Assembly (NCBI GenBank): GCA_035693105.1
Contig: DASSHC010000245.1
Coordinates: 1-21,808 of the forward strand
From: DASSHC01 sp035693105
GTDB lineage: Bacteria > Chloroflexota > Chloroflexia > Thermomicrobiales > Thermomicrobiaceae
DNA length: 21,808 nt
Direction of reading: 5' to 3'
Shown here one piece after another: positions 7,628 through 14,865 of this stretch. The notes below the pieces were generated by a model. The model ran no database searches and was not told where the DNA came from. It saw nothing but the letters and a program-made list of their open reading frames with translations. The position numbers and the translations under genes were made by a program. Numbering within the stretch: the first letter of the stretch is position 1; each line of letters starts with the position of its first letter.

Positions 7628-7945
7628 TTAGCGCCGCATGGCTTTGCCGAGGACGCTCATCAACTCCTCGATCGCCCCTTCGCCGTTCTCCTCGCGGATG
7701 GCGTTGGTCACGCAGCCGCGGATGTGCTGCTCCAGCACCTCCTGCGCGACCTTGTCGGCCGCGGCCTGGACCGCCTGGAGCTGGGTCACGATGTCGATAC
7801 AGTAGCGGCCCTCCTCGACCATGCGCTGGATGCCGCGCACCTGCCCCTCGATGCGGCGCAGCCGCTTGAGCAGGGCGTCCTGCTGGTAGCTGTAGTGCGG
7901 CTGGTCGTGCTCGTGTTCGTGTTGCTCTGTCGTTGTAATCGTCAC
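7628..7945 (-). CDS. csoR: Copper-sensing transcriptional repressor CsoR
   Basis: This 105-residue CsoR/RcnR-family protein has the Cu(I) ligand set Cys49-His74-Cys78, with the same spacing (25 and 4) as the Cys-His-Cys site of M. tuberculosis CsoR. The RLRRIEGQVRGIQRM helix-1 signature is at 28-42. In this family Cu(I) binding lowers DNA affinity and turns on copper export genes. I chose GTG 7945 because GGAGAGGA stands seven bases upstream and because the longer open frame, from ATG 8020, would run through the operators. The N-terminal arm is His/Glu-rich (HEHEHDQPH at 9-17), unusual and possibly metal-binding. It is the first gene of the csoR-copA-copZ operon and is probably autoregulated. 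Confidence 0.95.
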   Translation of the reverse strand: MTITTTEQHEHEHDQPHYSYQQDALLKRLRRIEGQVRGIQRMVEEGRYCIDIVTQLQAVQAAADKVAQEVLEQHIRGCVTNAIREENGEGAIEELMSVLGKAMRR

Positions 7946-7965
7946 CGGTTCGTCCTCTCCTCCCA

Positions 7966-7982
7966 ATACCCCCTCGGGGTAT
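7966..7982. promoter_or_regulatory. CsoR operator 1, perfect palindrome
   Basis: ATACCCC-CTC-GGGGTAT is a perfect 7-base inverted repeat around three bases. It matches the known GC-tract CsoR operator layout (AT-rich outer bases around facing C and G runs). It ends 21 bases before the csoR start, so a bound repressor would block transcription or early elongation of csoR-copA-copZ. Confidence 0.85.
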
Positions 7983-7996
7983 GCTGTCCCAAGTGT

Positions 7997-8013
7997 ATAC
8001 CCGCGGAGGGTAT
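7997..8013. promoter_or_regulatory. CsoR operator 2 with overlapping candidate promoter
   Basis: ATACCC-GCGGA-GGGTAT is a second 17-base palindrome, centred 31 bases (about three helical turns) from operator 1. On the minus strand a weak -35 (TTGCGC, 8020-8015) and a -10-like TACACT (7997-7992), spaced 17 bases, would bracket this site, so the operator would fill the promoter spacer. The operator is well supported by shape; the promoter boxes are tentative. Confidence 0.75.
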
Positions 8014-8066
8014 CGCGCAAGGGCCGGACCGTGGTGTGGGGCCATCGCGGCGGGCGAAGACGATCG

Positions 8067-8158
8067 GCGTGGGGCGGCGAGGGCAGCCACGGGGGCCTGC
8101 CCCTACAATGGGAACGCCGTGCCCATCCTGGAGGGACAGACCCCTGTGTCTGCCCTGC
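8067..8158. repeat. Intergenic inverted-repeat element, copy A of a 31-41 bp module family
   Basis: 8067-8107 matches 19115-19155 at 37 of 41 positions. A second, inverted copy of the module lies at about 8130-8158 (core ACAGACCCCTGTGTCTGCCC). Each module is itself near-palindromic (GGGGCAG...CTGCCCC type), so it can fold. Here the CTACA ends of the modules face the middle, the reverse of the arrangement at 19024-19155. AGACGATCGGC occurs on both sides (8058-8068 and 8187-8197), a possible but unproven target duplication. There are no coding features. It occupies the space between the csoR promoter and the 3' end of the glycosyltransferase gene. Confidence 0.7.
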
Positions 8159-8210
8159 CCCGATCGCGGCGAGGCACCAAGGACCGAGACGATCGGCCTC
8201 AAGCGCGTCG

Positions 8211-10268
8211 TCAGCGGGCGTGCGAGAGATCGTAGACCGTCACCCCGCCGACCGAGGAAGCGGCGAAGGTCTGCGCTACCCAGCGCGTGATCTGAGCTGC
8301 GGTGTCACTGGAGCCGGCGGGGCCGGCGGGGCGTCCAAAGCCGGCGAAGCCGCCCGCGAGGCCGCCGCTCGCGATAAAGTAGTGAACCTTGCCGGCGCGC
8401 ACGTACGACTGAAACTCGGCCAGCGTCGGGGCCGGGTCGGTGCCGTTGAAGCCACCGATGGCCATCACCGGCGCATTGAGCGCCAGTTGCACCCCGGCCG
8501 CGTCATTCGCGCCGACCGTGGCCGCGGCCCAGGTGTAGCCGGCGCTCCCCTGCCGCAGCAGGCTGATCAGCGCGGAACTCGGGGTGTTGGCGTTGAGCAG
8601 CCCGCCGAGCCCGCCGCGAATCCCACCGGGACCGAACTGGCCGGCGAGCCCGCGCGGCGACTGACTGCGCGCGTTCCCGCCGCGAGAGCCGCGAGCCGTG
8701 CCCTGATTGCCATTGCCAAAGGGGCCGGTGCGCGGCACGCCGCCGAAGTTGCTGGGGAAACTCGCCCGCCCGCCGGTTGCACGGCCACGCGTTGGGGCGG
8801 GGCCGGCCGAGGGGATCGCGCCGGTGTGCGGCGTGGCGGCGGTCTGCGCGGCAAAAGCGGCGGGGCCGGCCAGGGCCACGGCGAGCGCGACCGCGCCGAG
8901 TGTTGCCGCCGAGCGGCGGCGCAGCGTGTCGACCCCCAGCAGGGCCAGTGCGGCGGCGATCCCGACCACGAGCACGCCCACGCGCAGGGGTGGGTACCAG
9001 TTGGGGCTACGATCGAGCAGCACGAAGGCCCAGCTGGCGCTCGCGGCCACGGCGGCGGCCAGCAGCAGCCGGCAGCCCCAGCGGTCCCGGCGCTGCCAGA
9101 GTTCGACCGCGCCGATGCCGACCAGCGCGCCGATGGCCGGCGCCAGCGCCACGGTGTAGTAGGGGTGGATGATCCCCTGGGCCAGGCTGAAGGTCAGCCC
9201 GGTCAGCAGCAGCCAGCCGCCCCAGAGGAGCGCCGCCGCGCGCGGGCGGTCGGTGCGCGGCCCGCGCCAGGAGAGCCAGAGCAGGGCGGCGAGCGCGATC
9301 AGCGCCGCCGGCAGCAGCCAGGAGACCTGACTGCCCATCTCGCTGCCGAAGAGCCGCAGCAGCCCGGTCGGACCCCAGCGCCCGCTGGTGCCGGGCGGCC
9401 CGCCGCCGACGCTGCCCGCCTCGTTGCCGTCGAGCCGTCCAAAGCCGTTGTAGCCGAAGATCAGGTTGAGGATGCTGTTGTCCTGCGAGCCGCCGATGAA
9501 GGGCCGGGAGCCAGCCGGGATCAGGATCATGGCGGCGACCCACCAGCCGCCGGCGAGCAGCATGGCGAGGCCGCCCGTCAGCAACTGGCGCAGGCGGAGC
9601 GCGAGCGAGCCGGGCCCGGCCAGCAGGTAGACCAGCGCGAAGGGCGGCACCACCAGGAACGCCTGCAACATCTTGGTCAGGAAGCCGAGGCCGATCAGCG
9701 CGCCTGCCAGCAGCAGCCAGCGGGTACGCCCGTCCTCGACGGCGCGGGTCAGGGCGTAGGCGGCGGCGACCAATAGCAGCACCAGCAGCGCGTCGGGGTT
9801 GTTGAAGCGGAACATCAGCGCGGCCACCGGGGTCAGCGCCAGCACCGCCCCGGCCAGCAGCGCGGCGGCAGGCGCGAACCAGCGCCGCACCGTGGCGTAG
9901 AGGAGGCCGACCGCCGCCACGCCGCAGAGCGCCTCGGGCGCCAGGATGCTCCAGGGATTGACGCCGAAGAGGCGCGCCGAGAGCGCCATCAGCCAGAGCG
10001 CGGCCGGCGGCTTGTCGACCGTGATGAAGTTTGCTGAGTCGAACGAGCCGAAGAAGAGGGCGCTCCAGCTATGGGTCTCGGCCTGGGCCGCCGCTGAATA
10101 GAACGCATTCGCCCAGCCGGAGGCGCCGAGCTGCCAGAGGTAGAGCAGCGCCGTGGCGCCGAGCAGCAGGAGTAGCGCCGGGCGCTCCCAGCGGGTCCTG
10201 GCCGCATCCCGCCGCACCGCGCCCTCCGGCGCGGCCCCGGTAACGATCTCCGCTGCGCTCGCGATCAT
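8211..10268 (-). CDS. GT39-family (PMT/ArnT-like) membrane glycosyltransferase
   Basis: This 685-residue multi-pass membrane protein uses, by family, a polyprenyl-phosphate sugar donor on the outer face of the membrane to modify a lipid, polymer or protein. Signatures are the first extracytoplasmic loop FITVDKPPAALWLMAL (Asp85-Lys86-Pro-Pro) and the FNNPDALL and FLTKMLQAFLV helices typical of the actinobacterial/Chloroflexota YkcB-like branch. A very Gly/Arg/Asn-rich, probably disordered stretch (about 478-560) follows the last helices. The C-terminal domain (about 565-685) contains PVMAIGGFNGTDPAPTLAEFQ and is shared by that branch. The start ATG 10268 has AGGAG upstream. It is divergent from the hydrolase at 10444. 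The acceptor and sugar cannot be inferred from this sequence. Confidence 0.9.
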   Translation of the reverse strand: MIASAAEIVTGAAPEGAVRRDAARTRWERPALLLLLGATALLYLWQLGASGWANAFYSAAAQAETHSWSALFFGSFDSANFITVDKPPAALWLMALSARLFGVNPWSILAPEALCGVAAVGLLYATVRRWFAPAAALLAGAVLALTPVAALMFRFNNPDALLVLLLVAAAYALTRAVEDGRTRWLLLAGALIGLGFLTKMLQAFLVVPPFALVYLLAGPGSLALRLRQLLTGGLAMLLAGGWWVAAMILIPAGSRPFIGGSQDNSILNLIFGYNGFGRLDGNEAGSVGGGPPGTSGRWGPTGLLRLFGSEMGSQVSWLLPAALIALAALLWLSWRGPRTDRPRAAALLWGGWLLLTGLTFSLAQGIIHPYYTVALAPAIGALVGIGAVELWQRRDRWGCRLLLAAAVAASASWAFVLLDRSPNWYPPLRVGVLVVGIAAALALLGVDTLRRRSAATLGAVALAVALAGPAAFAAQTAATPHTGAIPSAGPAPTRGRATGGRASFPSNFGGVPRTGPFGNGNQGTARGSRGGNARSQSPRGLAGQFGPGGIRGGLGGLLNANTPSSALISLLRQGSAGYTWAAATVGANDAAGVQLALNAPVMAIGGFNGTDPAPTLAEFQSYVRAGKVHYFIASGGLAGGFAGFGRPAGPAGSSDTAAQITRWVAQTFAASSVGGVTVYDLSHAR

Positions 10269-10367
10269 CCCGCGCGACTCCTCGTGCCCGGACTTCGGGC
10301 TCAGTCAATCACACGGCACGAGAATACCGTCCGATCCTGAAAACTCCGTGAGAGCGCGGTTCGTCGC

Positions 10368-10396
10368 TTGACGGCGCTCAGCCGCCTGCATAGCAT
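10368..10396 (+). promoter_or_regulatory. Candidate sigma70-type promoter for the CocE-like hydrolase
   Basis: TTGACG (10368-10373, 5 of 6 to consensus) and TAGCAT (10391-10396, 4 of 6) are separated by exactly 17 bases and lie 48 bases ahead of the hydrolase start. The assignment rests on motif match and spacing only. Confidence 0.5.
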
Positions 10397-10443
10397 GGCC
10401 GCGTCGTTTCAGCGGAATGCGAGAGGGAGAGGGGAAGAAGTCG

Positions 10444-12180
10444 ATGCCTGAGCAGCATAGCCTGACCGTCGAGCGCAACGTGCCGGTCCCGATGCGCGAC
10501 GGCACCCGGCTGGCCGCCGACGTCTACCGTCCGGCCGGCCCGGGCCGCTACCCCACCCTGCTGCAGCGCACACCCTACAACAAGGCGCAGATGACCGAGA
10601 CGACCCTCATTCTGCGGGCGCTCGAGTCGGGCTACGCGGTCGTCGTTCAGGACGTGCGCGGGCGCTTCGGCTCGGAGGGCGAGTTCCACTGCTTCGTCAA
10701 CGAACGCCAGGACGGCTACGACACACTGGAGTGGCTGGCGGCGCAGCCGTGGTGCGACGGCAACGTCGGCATGTTCGGCCAGTCCTACGTCGGGCTGACG
10801 CAGTGGCAGGCGGCCATGAGCGGCCACCCGGCGCTCAAGGCGATCGTGCCAATCGTGACCGCCAGCGACTACCACGCCGACTGGGTCTACCAGGGCGGCG
10901 CCTTCGAGCTCTCCTTCAACCTCTCCTGGACTCTGTCCAACCTCGTGCTCGACACGATCATCCGCAAGGAGGGTGGCAAGGGCGACGACTACCAGGAGGT
11001 GCTGCGCCTGGTCGACGACATGCACCGCCAGTTCGAGGTGTTGCCCCTCGACGATCACCCGCTGCTGCAGCGCTACGCGCCCTACTACGGCGAGTGGCTG
11101 GCGCACCCGACCTACGACGCCTTCTGGCAGCGGCTCGACGTCTCGACCATGCACGACCAGTTGACCGTGCCCGCCTTCAACATCGGCGGTTGGTACGACA
11201 TCTTCCTCGGCGGCACGATCGCCAACTTCAGCGGCATGCGCGCCCAGGCGCCGACCAGCGCGGCGCGCTCCGCCCAGCGGCTGCTGCTCGGCCCCTGGAA
11301 CCACACCGGCATGCGCCTGGGGAACCCGATCGGCGAGATCGACTTCGGTGTCGGCTCGACCGGCGCCGAGTACGAGGTCGAGACGCTGCGCCTGCGCTGG
11401 TACGATCGCTGGCTGCGTGGCGCCGACAACGGCATCGACGCCGAGCCGCCGGTGCGCGTCTTCGTGATGGGCGCCCGCCGCTGGCGCACGGCCGAGGACT
11501 GGCCGCTGCCCGGCACCGACTTCCAGCCCTGGTTCCTGCACAGCGAGGGGAAAGCCACCTCGCTGCACGGCGACGGCGGCCTCAGCCGCGAGTCGCCCGC
11601 CGCCGAGCCGCCCGACAGCTACGCCAGCAACCCGCGCGACCCGGTGCCGACGCGCGGCGGCGGCCTCTGCTGCCACAACGTCTATAGCCTGGGCGGCGCG
11701 TACGATCAGCGCGCGGTCGAGGCGCGCGAGGACGTGCTGGTGTACAGCAGCGCGCCGCTGGAGGCGCCGGTCGAGGTGACCGGCCCGGTCAAGGTGGTGC
11801 TCTACGCCGCCTCCAGCGCGCCCGACTGCGACTTCACCGCCAAGCTGGTCGACGTCTTCCCCTGCGGCCAGGCGGTCAACCTGACCGACGGCATCCTGCG
11901 CGCCCGCTACCGCGACTCGATGCGCCAGGGCACGCTGCTGACGCCCGGCGAGGTGACGAAGTTCGAGATCGACCTCTTCGCCACCAGCAACCTCTTTCAG
12001 AAAGGGCACCAGATCCGGGTCGAGATCGCCAGCAGCAACTTCCCGCGCTTCGACCGCAACCCGCAGACGGGCGAGCTGCCCGGCCACGGCACGCCGCCGG
12101 AGCTGACCAGCGCGCTGCAGACGGTGTATCACTCCACCGAGTACCCATCGCACATCGTGCTGCCGGTGGTTGAAGCGTAA
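10444..12180 (+). CDS. CocE/NonD-family hydrolase (peptidase S15-like)
   Basis: This 578-residue enzyme belongs to the cocaine-esterase / X-Pro dipeptidyl-peptidase-like serine hydrolases, which cleave esters, amides or acyl groups from varied substrates. The N-terminal alpha/beta-hydrolase domain has GQSYVG with Ser114, GGWYDIFLGG with Asp252, and GPWNHTG with His287, matching the Ser-Asp-His order of CocE. The last about 220 residues form the PepX_C jelly-roll domain (HNVYSLGG, then CDFTAKLVDVFP). There is no signal peptide, so it is probably cytoplasmic. I chose ATG 10444, preceded by GAGGGGAAG, over the in-frame ATG at 10417, which would place the ribosome site inside the gene. Natural substrate is unknown; beta-lactam acylase-type activity (glutaryl-7-ACA acylase relatives) is possible. 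Confidence 0.92.
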   Translation: MPEQHSLTVERNVPVPMRDGTRLAADVYRPAGPGRYPTLLQRTPYNKAQMTETTLILRALESGYAVVVQDVRGRFGSEGEFHCFVNERQDGYDTLEWLAAQPWCDGNVGMFGQSYVGLTQWQAAMSGHPALKAIVPIVTASDYHADWVYQGGAFELSFNLSWTLSNLVLDTIIRKEGGKGDDYQEVLRLVDDMHRQFEVLPLDDHPLLQRYAPYYGEWLAHPTYDAFWQRLDVSTMHDQLTVPAFNIGGWYDIFLGGTIANFSGMRAQAPTSAARSAQRLLLGPWNHTGMRLGNPIGEIDFGVGSTGAEYEVETLRLRWYDRWLRGADNGIDAEPPVRVFVMGARRWRTAEDWPLPGTDFQPWFLHSEGKATSLHGDGGLSRESPAAEPPDSYASNPRDPVPTRGGGLCCHNVYSLGGAYDQRAVEAREDVLVYSSAPLEAPVEVTGPVKVVLYAASSAPDCDFTAKLVDVFPCGQAVNLTDGILRARYRDSMRQGTLLTPGEVTKFEIDLFATSNLFQKGHQIRVEIASSNFPRFDRNPQTGELPGHGTPPELTSALQTVYHSTEYPSHIVLPVVEA

Positions 12181-12216
12181 GGCGTCTTCCAAGCGGTATC
12201 GGGGCAGTGAGGGACA

Positions 12217-12330
12217 GGTCCCGCGGCTGCGCTCGGGATGACCGGGCTAGTAGGGGGCGTACGAGTACGACGAGTCGTTGTCGTGAGACTGACACCTGCC
12301 CCTGTCATCCTGAGCGGAGTCGAAGGATCC
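12217..12330. repeat. Inverted pair of GTCATCCTGAGC-type repeats
   Basis: The segment 12217-12242 is, on the minus strand, GTCATCCCGAGCGCAGCC...; the segment 12304-12330 is GTCATCCTGAGCGGAGTCG... on the plus strand. They are diverged copies of the same about 27-base unit pointing away from each other. A third copy is at 14778-14808. The GTCATCCTGAGCG...GAAGGATC motif is a well-known dispersed intergenic repeat of many Chloroflexota and other bacteria. The rest of 12181-12435 shows nothing codable. Confidence 0.7.
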
Positions 12331-12435
12331 GTGCTGACGTGGCACCCAACGTCCTCGATGGGCAGCCGCGCATGGTGCTACAGCATGCCGCCCGTGTGCG
12401 GGCGAGTGCGGAGCAATGGGGATCATGAATCGAGC

Positions 12436-13218
12436 GTGTCAGTCGTGAGCCCCTACTACGACCAGAGTGCCTACCGGACGCGCTTCGAGTGGGGGCCGGA
12501 GGGCGTGCGAGCCCTGGCACCGCATTCCGACGTAGTGGTGATCGTCGACGTGCTGACGTTCAGCACGGCCGTCGACGTGGCGGTGGGACAGGGCGCCACG
12601 GTCTTCCCCTATCGCTGGCGCGATGCTTCCGCCGAGCGCTTTGCCCGCGAGCACGACGCCGCGCTGGCGGTCAGCCGTGGCGCGACCAGCCCCGCGCACC
12701 CCTTCTCGCTCTCGCCCGCCTCGCTGCAAGGGCTGGCGCCCGGCGCGCGGCTGGTGCTCCCCTCGCCCAACGGCGCCACCCTCTCGCTGCTGGCCGCCGA
12801 GGCCGGGGCGGCGGTGCTGGCCGGCAGCTTGCGCAACGCGGCGGCAACCGCGCGGGCCGCGGCGGCGCTCGGGCGCCGGGTGACGGTGATCGCCGCCGGG
12901 GAGCGCTGGCCGGTGAGCGACACGCTGCGACCGTCGATCGAGGATCTGATCGGGGCGGGAGCCGTACTCTCCGCGCTCGACGCGCCGGAGCCCACACTGT
13001 CGCCCGAGGCCGCGATCGCGCTAGCCGCCTTCGCCGCCGCCGCGCCGCGCCTGCGTCAGCACTTGGACGCCTGCGCCTCGGGGCGCGAGCTGCGCGAGCT
13101 GGGCTTCGGCCAGGATGTCGCGGTGGCGGCCGAGTTGAACGCCAGCGGGTCTGTCCCCATCCTCCGGGATGGCGCCTACGTCCGCTGGTCGCGGTACACA
13201 CGCGAGCCGGGCGCCTGA
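12436..13218 (+). CDS. ComB-family protein (2-phosphosulfolactate phosphatase-like)
   Basis: The about 260-residue protein resembles the ComB family, Mg-dependent acid phosphatases that convert 2-phosphosulfolactate to sulfolactate in coenzyme M and sulfolactate pathways. Recognisable blocks are VVIVDVLTFSTAVDVA (Asp38), the FSLSPASLQ segment (90-98) and RLVLPSPNGATLS (105-117), as in bacterial members. The neighbours include no comA, comC or other coenzyme M gene, so the true substrate is open. The start is uncertain: GTG 12436 and GTG 12445 both fit the family N-terminus (SPYYDQSAYRTRFEWG), neither with a clear ribosome site; in-frame ATGs further up (12385) would add residues encoded in repeat sequence. 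It is followed at 64 bases by an MFS transporter on the same strand. Confidence 0.75.
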   Translation: MSVVSPYYDQSAYRTRFEWGPEGVRALAPHSDVVVIVDVLTFSTAVDVAVGQGATVFPYRWRDASAERFAREHDAALAVSRGATSPAHPFSLSPASLQGLAPGARLVLPSPNGATLSLLAAEAGAAVLAGSLRNAAATARAAAALGRRVTVIAAGERWPVSDTLRPSIEDLIGAGAVLSALDAPEPTLSPEAAIALAAFAAAAPRLRQHLDACASGRELRELGFGQDVAVAAELNASGSVPILRDGAYVRWSRYTREPGA

Positions 13219-13282
13219 GCGCGGCGGGGAGTGGGTCGCAAGCACGTTGTCAGAGCGCGAGGACAGGCCGGTAGGCGGAGTC

Positions 13283-14443
13283 GTGGCGACGCCGGCGGGC
13301 GAGCCCGATGACGCGGCGCGGGCCGCGCGGCTGGCCGTAGGGGTCGTCTTCCTGCTGCAAGGGCTCGGCGCGGGCAACTGGTTCGTGCGCATCCCGGCGG
13401 TGCAGGCGAAGCTGGGGCTGAGCGCCGGGCTGCTCGGCTTCTCGCTGCTGGGGATCGCCGCCGGCTCGCTCCTCTCGATGCCGCTCACCGGCTGGGCGGT
13501 GACGCGCGTCGGCAGCCGCCCGCTGGTGCGCGTGGCGGTGGTCAGCTCGATGCTGGCGCTGGCGCTCCCCGGCCTGGCCCCGCTGCCGCTCCTCCTCTTG
13601 CCGGCCCTGGTCGTCTACGGCATCACCGCGGGGATGCTCGACGTCTCGATGAACGTGCAGGCGGTGGCGGTCGAGCTACGCTACCCGCGCCCGCTGCTGT
13701 CCTCCTTCCACGCCATGTACAGCATCGGCGGGCTGCTTGGCGCGGTGCTCGGTGGGGCGGTGGCGGCGCTGGGGATCGGCCCGGCGGCGCACCTGGTCAC
13801 GCTGGGCGTAGTGCTGGCGCTGGTGGGCCTTGTCGCCACCCGGCGGCTGCTGCCGGCGCGGACCGAGGTGCGCGCCAGCGGCCCGGCCTTCGCCCGCCCC
13901 AGCCGCGCGCTGGCCGCCCTGGGCGTGATCGCCCTCTGCGCGCTTCTCTGTGAGGGCGCCATGGGCGACTGGAGCGCGCTCTACCTCGACGGCACACTCG
14001 GCACCGGCGCCGGACTGGCCGCGGCGGGCTACGCCGCCTTTTCGCTGGCGATGGCGGGCGGACGGCTGGTGGGCGATCGGCTGAGCCTGCGCCTCGGTCC
14101 GCCGCGACTGCTGCGGCTGGCCGGGCTGCTGGTGCTGGCGGGGCTCGGCGCCGGCCTGCTGCTGGGGGATGTGCCGGCGGCGCTGGTCGGCTTCGCCGCC
14201 ACCGGCGCCGGACTCTCGGCCGTCTTCCCGATCACGGTCAGCCTGGCCGGGGGCGGGCGCGGGGAGGCGAACCCCGGACCGGCGATCGCCGCCGTCTCGA
14301 CCACCGGCTATCTGGGCTTCCTGGCCGGTCCGCCGCTGATCGGCCTGCTGGCCGGGCAGAGCTCGCTGCGGCTGGCGCTGGGCGTCGTGCCGCTCCTCGG
14401 CGGCGTCATCTCGCTCCTCGGCGGCACGCTGCGCAAGCGGTAG
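13283..14443 (+). CDS. MFS transporter, YbjJ-like
   Basis: A twelve-helix major facilitator with the YbjJ-type signatures NWFVRIPAVQAKLGLS after the first helix, the motif-A loop GWAVTRVGSRPLV, LDVSMNVQAVAVE with PLLSSFHAMYSIGGLLG in the first half, and EGAMGDWSALYLDG opening the second half. From GTG 13283 it is 386 residues, the usual size. GGCGGAG stands just upstream but rather close; TTG 13247 and ATG 13169 (overlapping the previous gene) are alternatives. The substrate of this family is poorly defined; a sugar or small organic-acid antiporter role is inference. It probably shares a transcript with the ComB-like gene. Confidence 0.85.
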   Translation: MATPAGEPDDAARAARLAVGVVFLLQGLGAGNWFVRIPAVQAKLGLSAGLLGFSLLGIAAGSLLSMPLTGWAVTRVGSRPLVRVAVVSSMLALALPGLAPLPLLLLPALVVYGITAGMLDVSMNVQAVAVELRYPRPLLSSFHAMYSIGGLLGAVLGGAVAALGIGPAAHLVTLGVVLALVGLVATRRLLPARTEVRASGPAFARPSRALAALGVIALCALLCEGAMGDWSALYLDGTLGTGAGLAAAGYAAFSLAMAGGRLVGDRLSLRLGPPRLLRLAGLLVLAGLGAGLLLGDVPAALVGFAATGAGLSAVFPITVSLAGGGRGEANPGPAIAAVSTTGYLGFLAGPPLIGLLAGQSSLRLALGVVPLLGGVISLLGGTLRKR

Positions 14444-14550
14444 GGGCGAGTTTGTGTGGAGCTTGGCGAATTGGCCGGAGGATCGGCGCAATGTGGCGCG
14501 CGGGAATAATCGCGTTTGAGGAATTAACCCGTGACTCCGTCGCCCGGGTC

Positions 14551-14690
14551 GCGCTGGGCTGAAGCCGCAGCGCTAAAGACGAAGCCTGCTCAAGCAGGCT
14601 GAGAAGCTCGGATGAGTATGCTGAAGTATTTCCTCAAACTCCATAATTCCGGCGCTGAATCCACGAAGCCCACTGAAGGGGCTGGGCTTC
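14551..14690. repeat. Cluster of short hairpin repeats in the 422-base gap 14444-14865
   Basis: AGCCTGCT-CA-AGCAGGCT (14583-14600) is a perfect 8-base hairpin, preceded by a smaller GCGCT/AGCGC pair (14551-14573). GAAGCCCA (14665-14672) pairs with TGGGCTTC (14683-14690). The phrase CTGAAGCC...CTAAAGACGAAGCCTGCT is of a kind widely dispersed in Chloroflexota intergenic DNA. The first hairpin lies 140 bases after the MFS stop and before the convergent gene at 14866, so some could serve as bidirectional transcription end points, but none is followed by a clear T-run. Apart from this cluster and the inverted repeat at 14741-14808, I see nothing in the gap; 14444-14550 is featureless. Confidence 0.6.
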
Positions 14691-14740
14691 CATGTTCCAG
14701 GCGTCGCGGCGAACGGGAACGTTGGCAATGGACAGCTGTT

Positions 14741-14808
14741 GGAGAGATCCTTCGGCCGCAGCCTGATCCCCACCTCTGTCATCCTGAGCCGCAGCGAAGG
14801 ATCTCTCC
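14741..14808. repeat. Small inverted-repeat element with 14-bp perfect ends
   Basis: GGAGAGATCCTTCG at 14741-14754 and its exact complement CGAAGGATCTCTCC at 14795-14808 enclose a 40-base centre. That centre contains a GTCATCCTGAGC unit (14778-14789) of the same family as 12304-12330. GCCGCAGC is also repeated directly inside (14755-14762 and 14788-14795). The layout resembles a minimal MITE/REP-type element. Confidence 0.7.
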
Positions 14809-14865
14809 TCGGCTCCATGAGCGACCAGCGCCTCATCCGGCAGGCCGACCACGCCGGCAGTGGCC

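Noticed and set aside
7946..8020. Longer CsoR start at ATG 8020
   Set aside because: Would translate through both operators and lacks a ribosome site; GTG 7945 has a good one and gives family-like length.
10378..12192. 604-codon minus-strand frame opposite the CocE-like gene
   Set aside because: No recognisable domain, biased composition, and the plus strand encodes a complete enzyme with its catalytic triad.
12425..12448. Seven-codon ATG reading frame just before the ComB-like gene, possible leader peptide
   Set aside because: Too short, with no regulatory hairpin or codon pattern to suggest attenuation; it also overlaps the uncertain start region.
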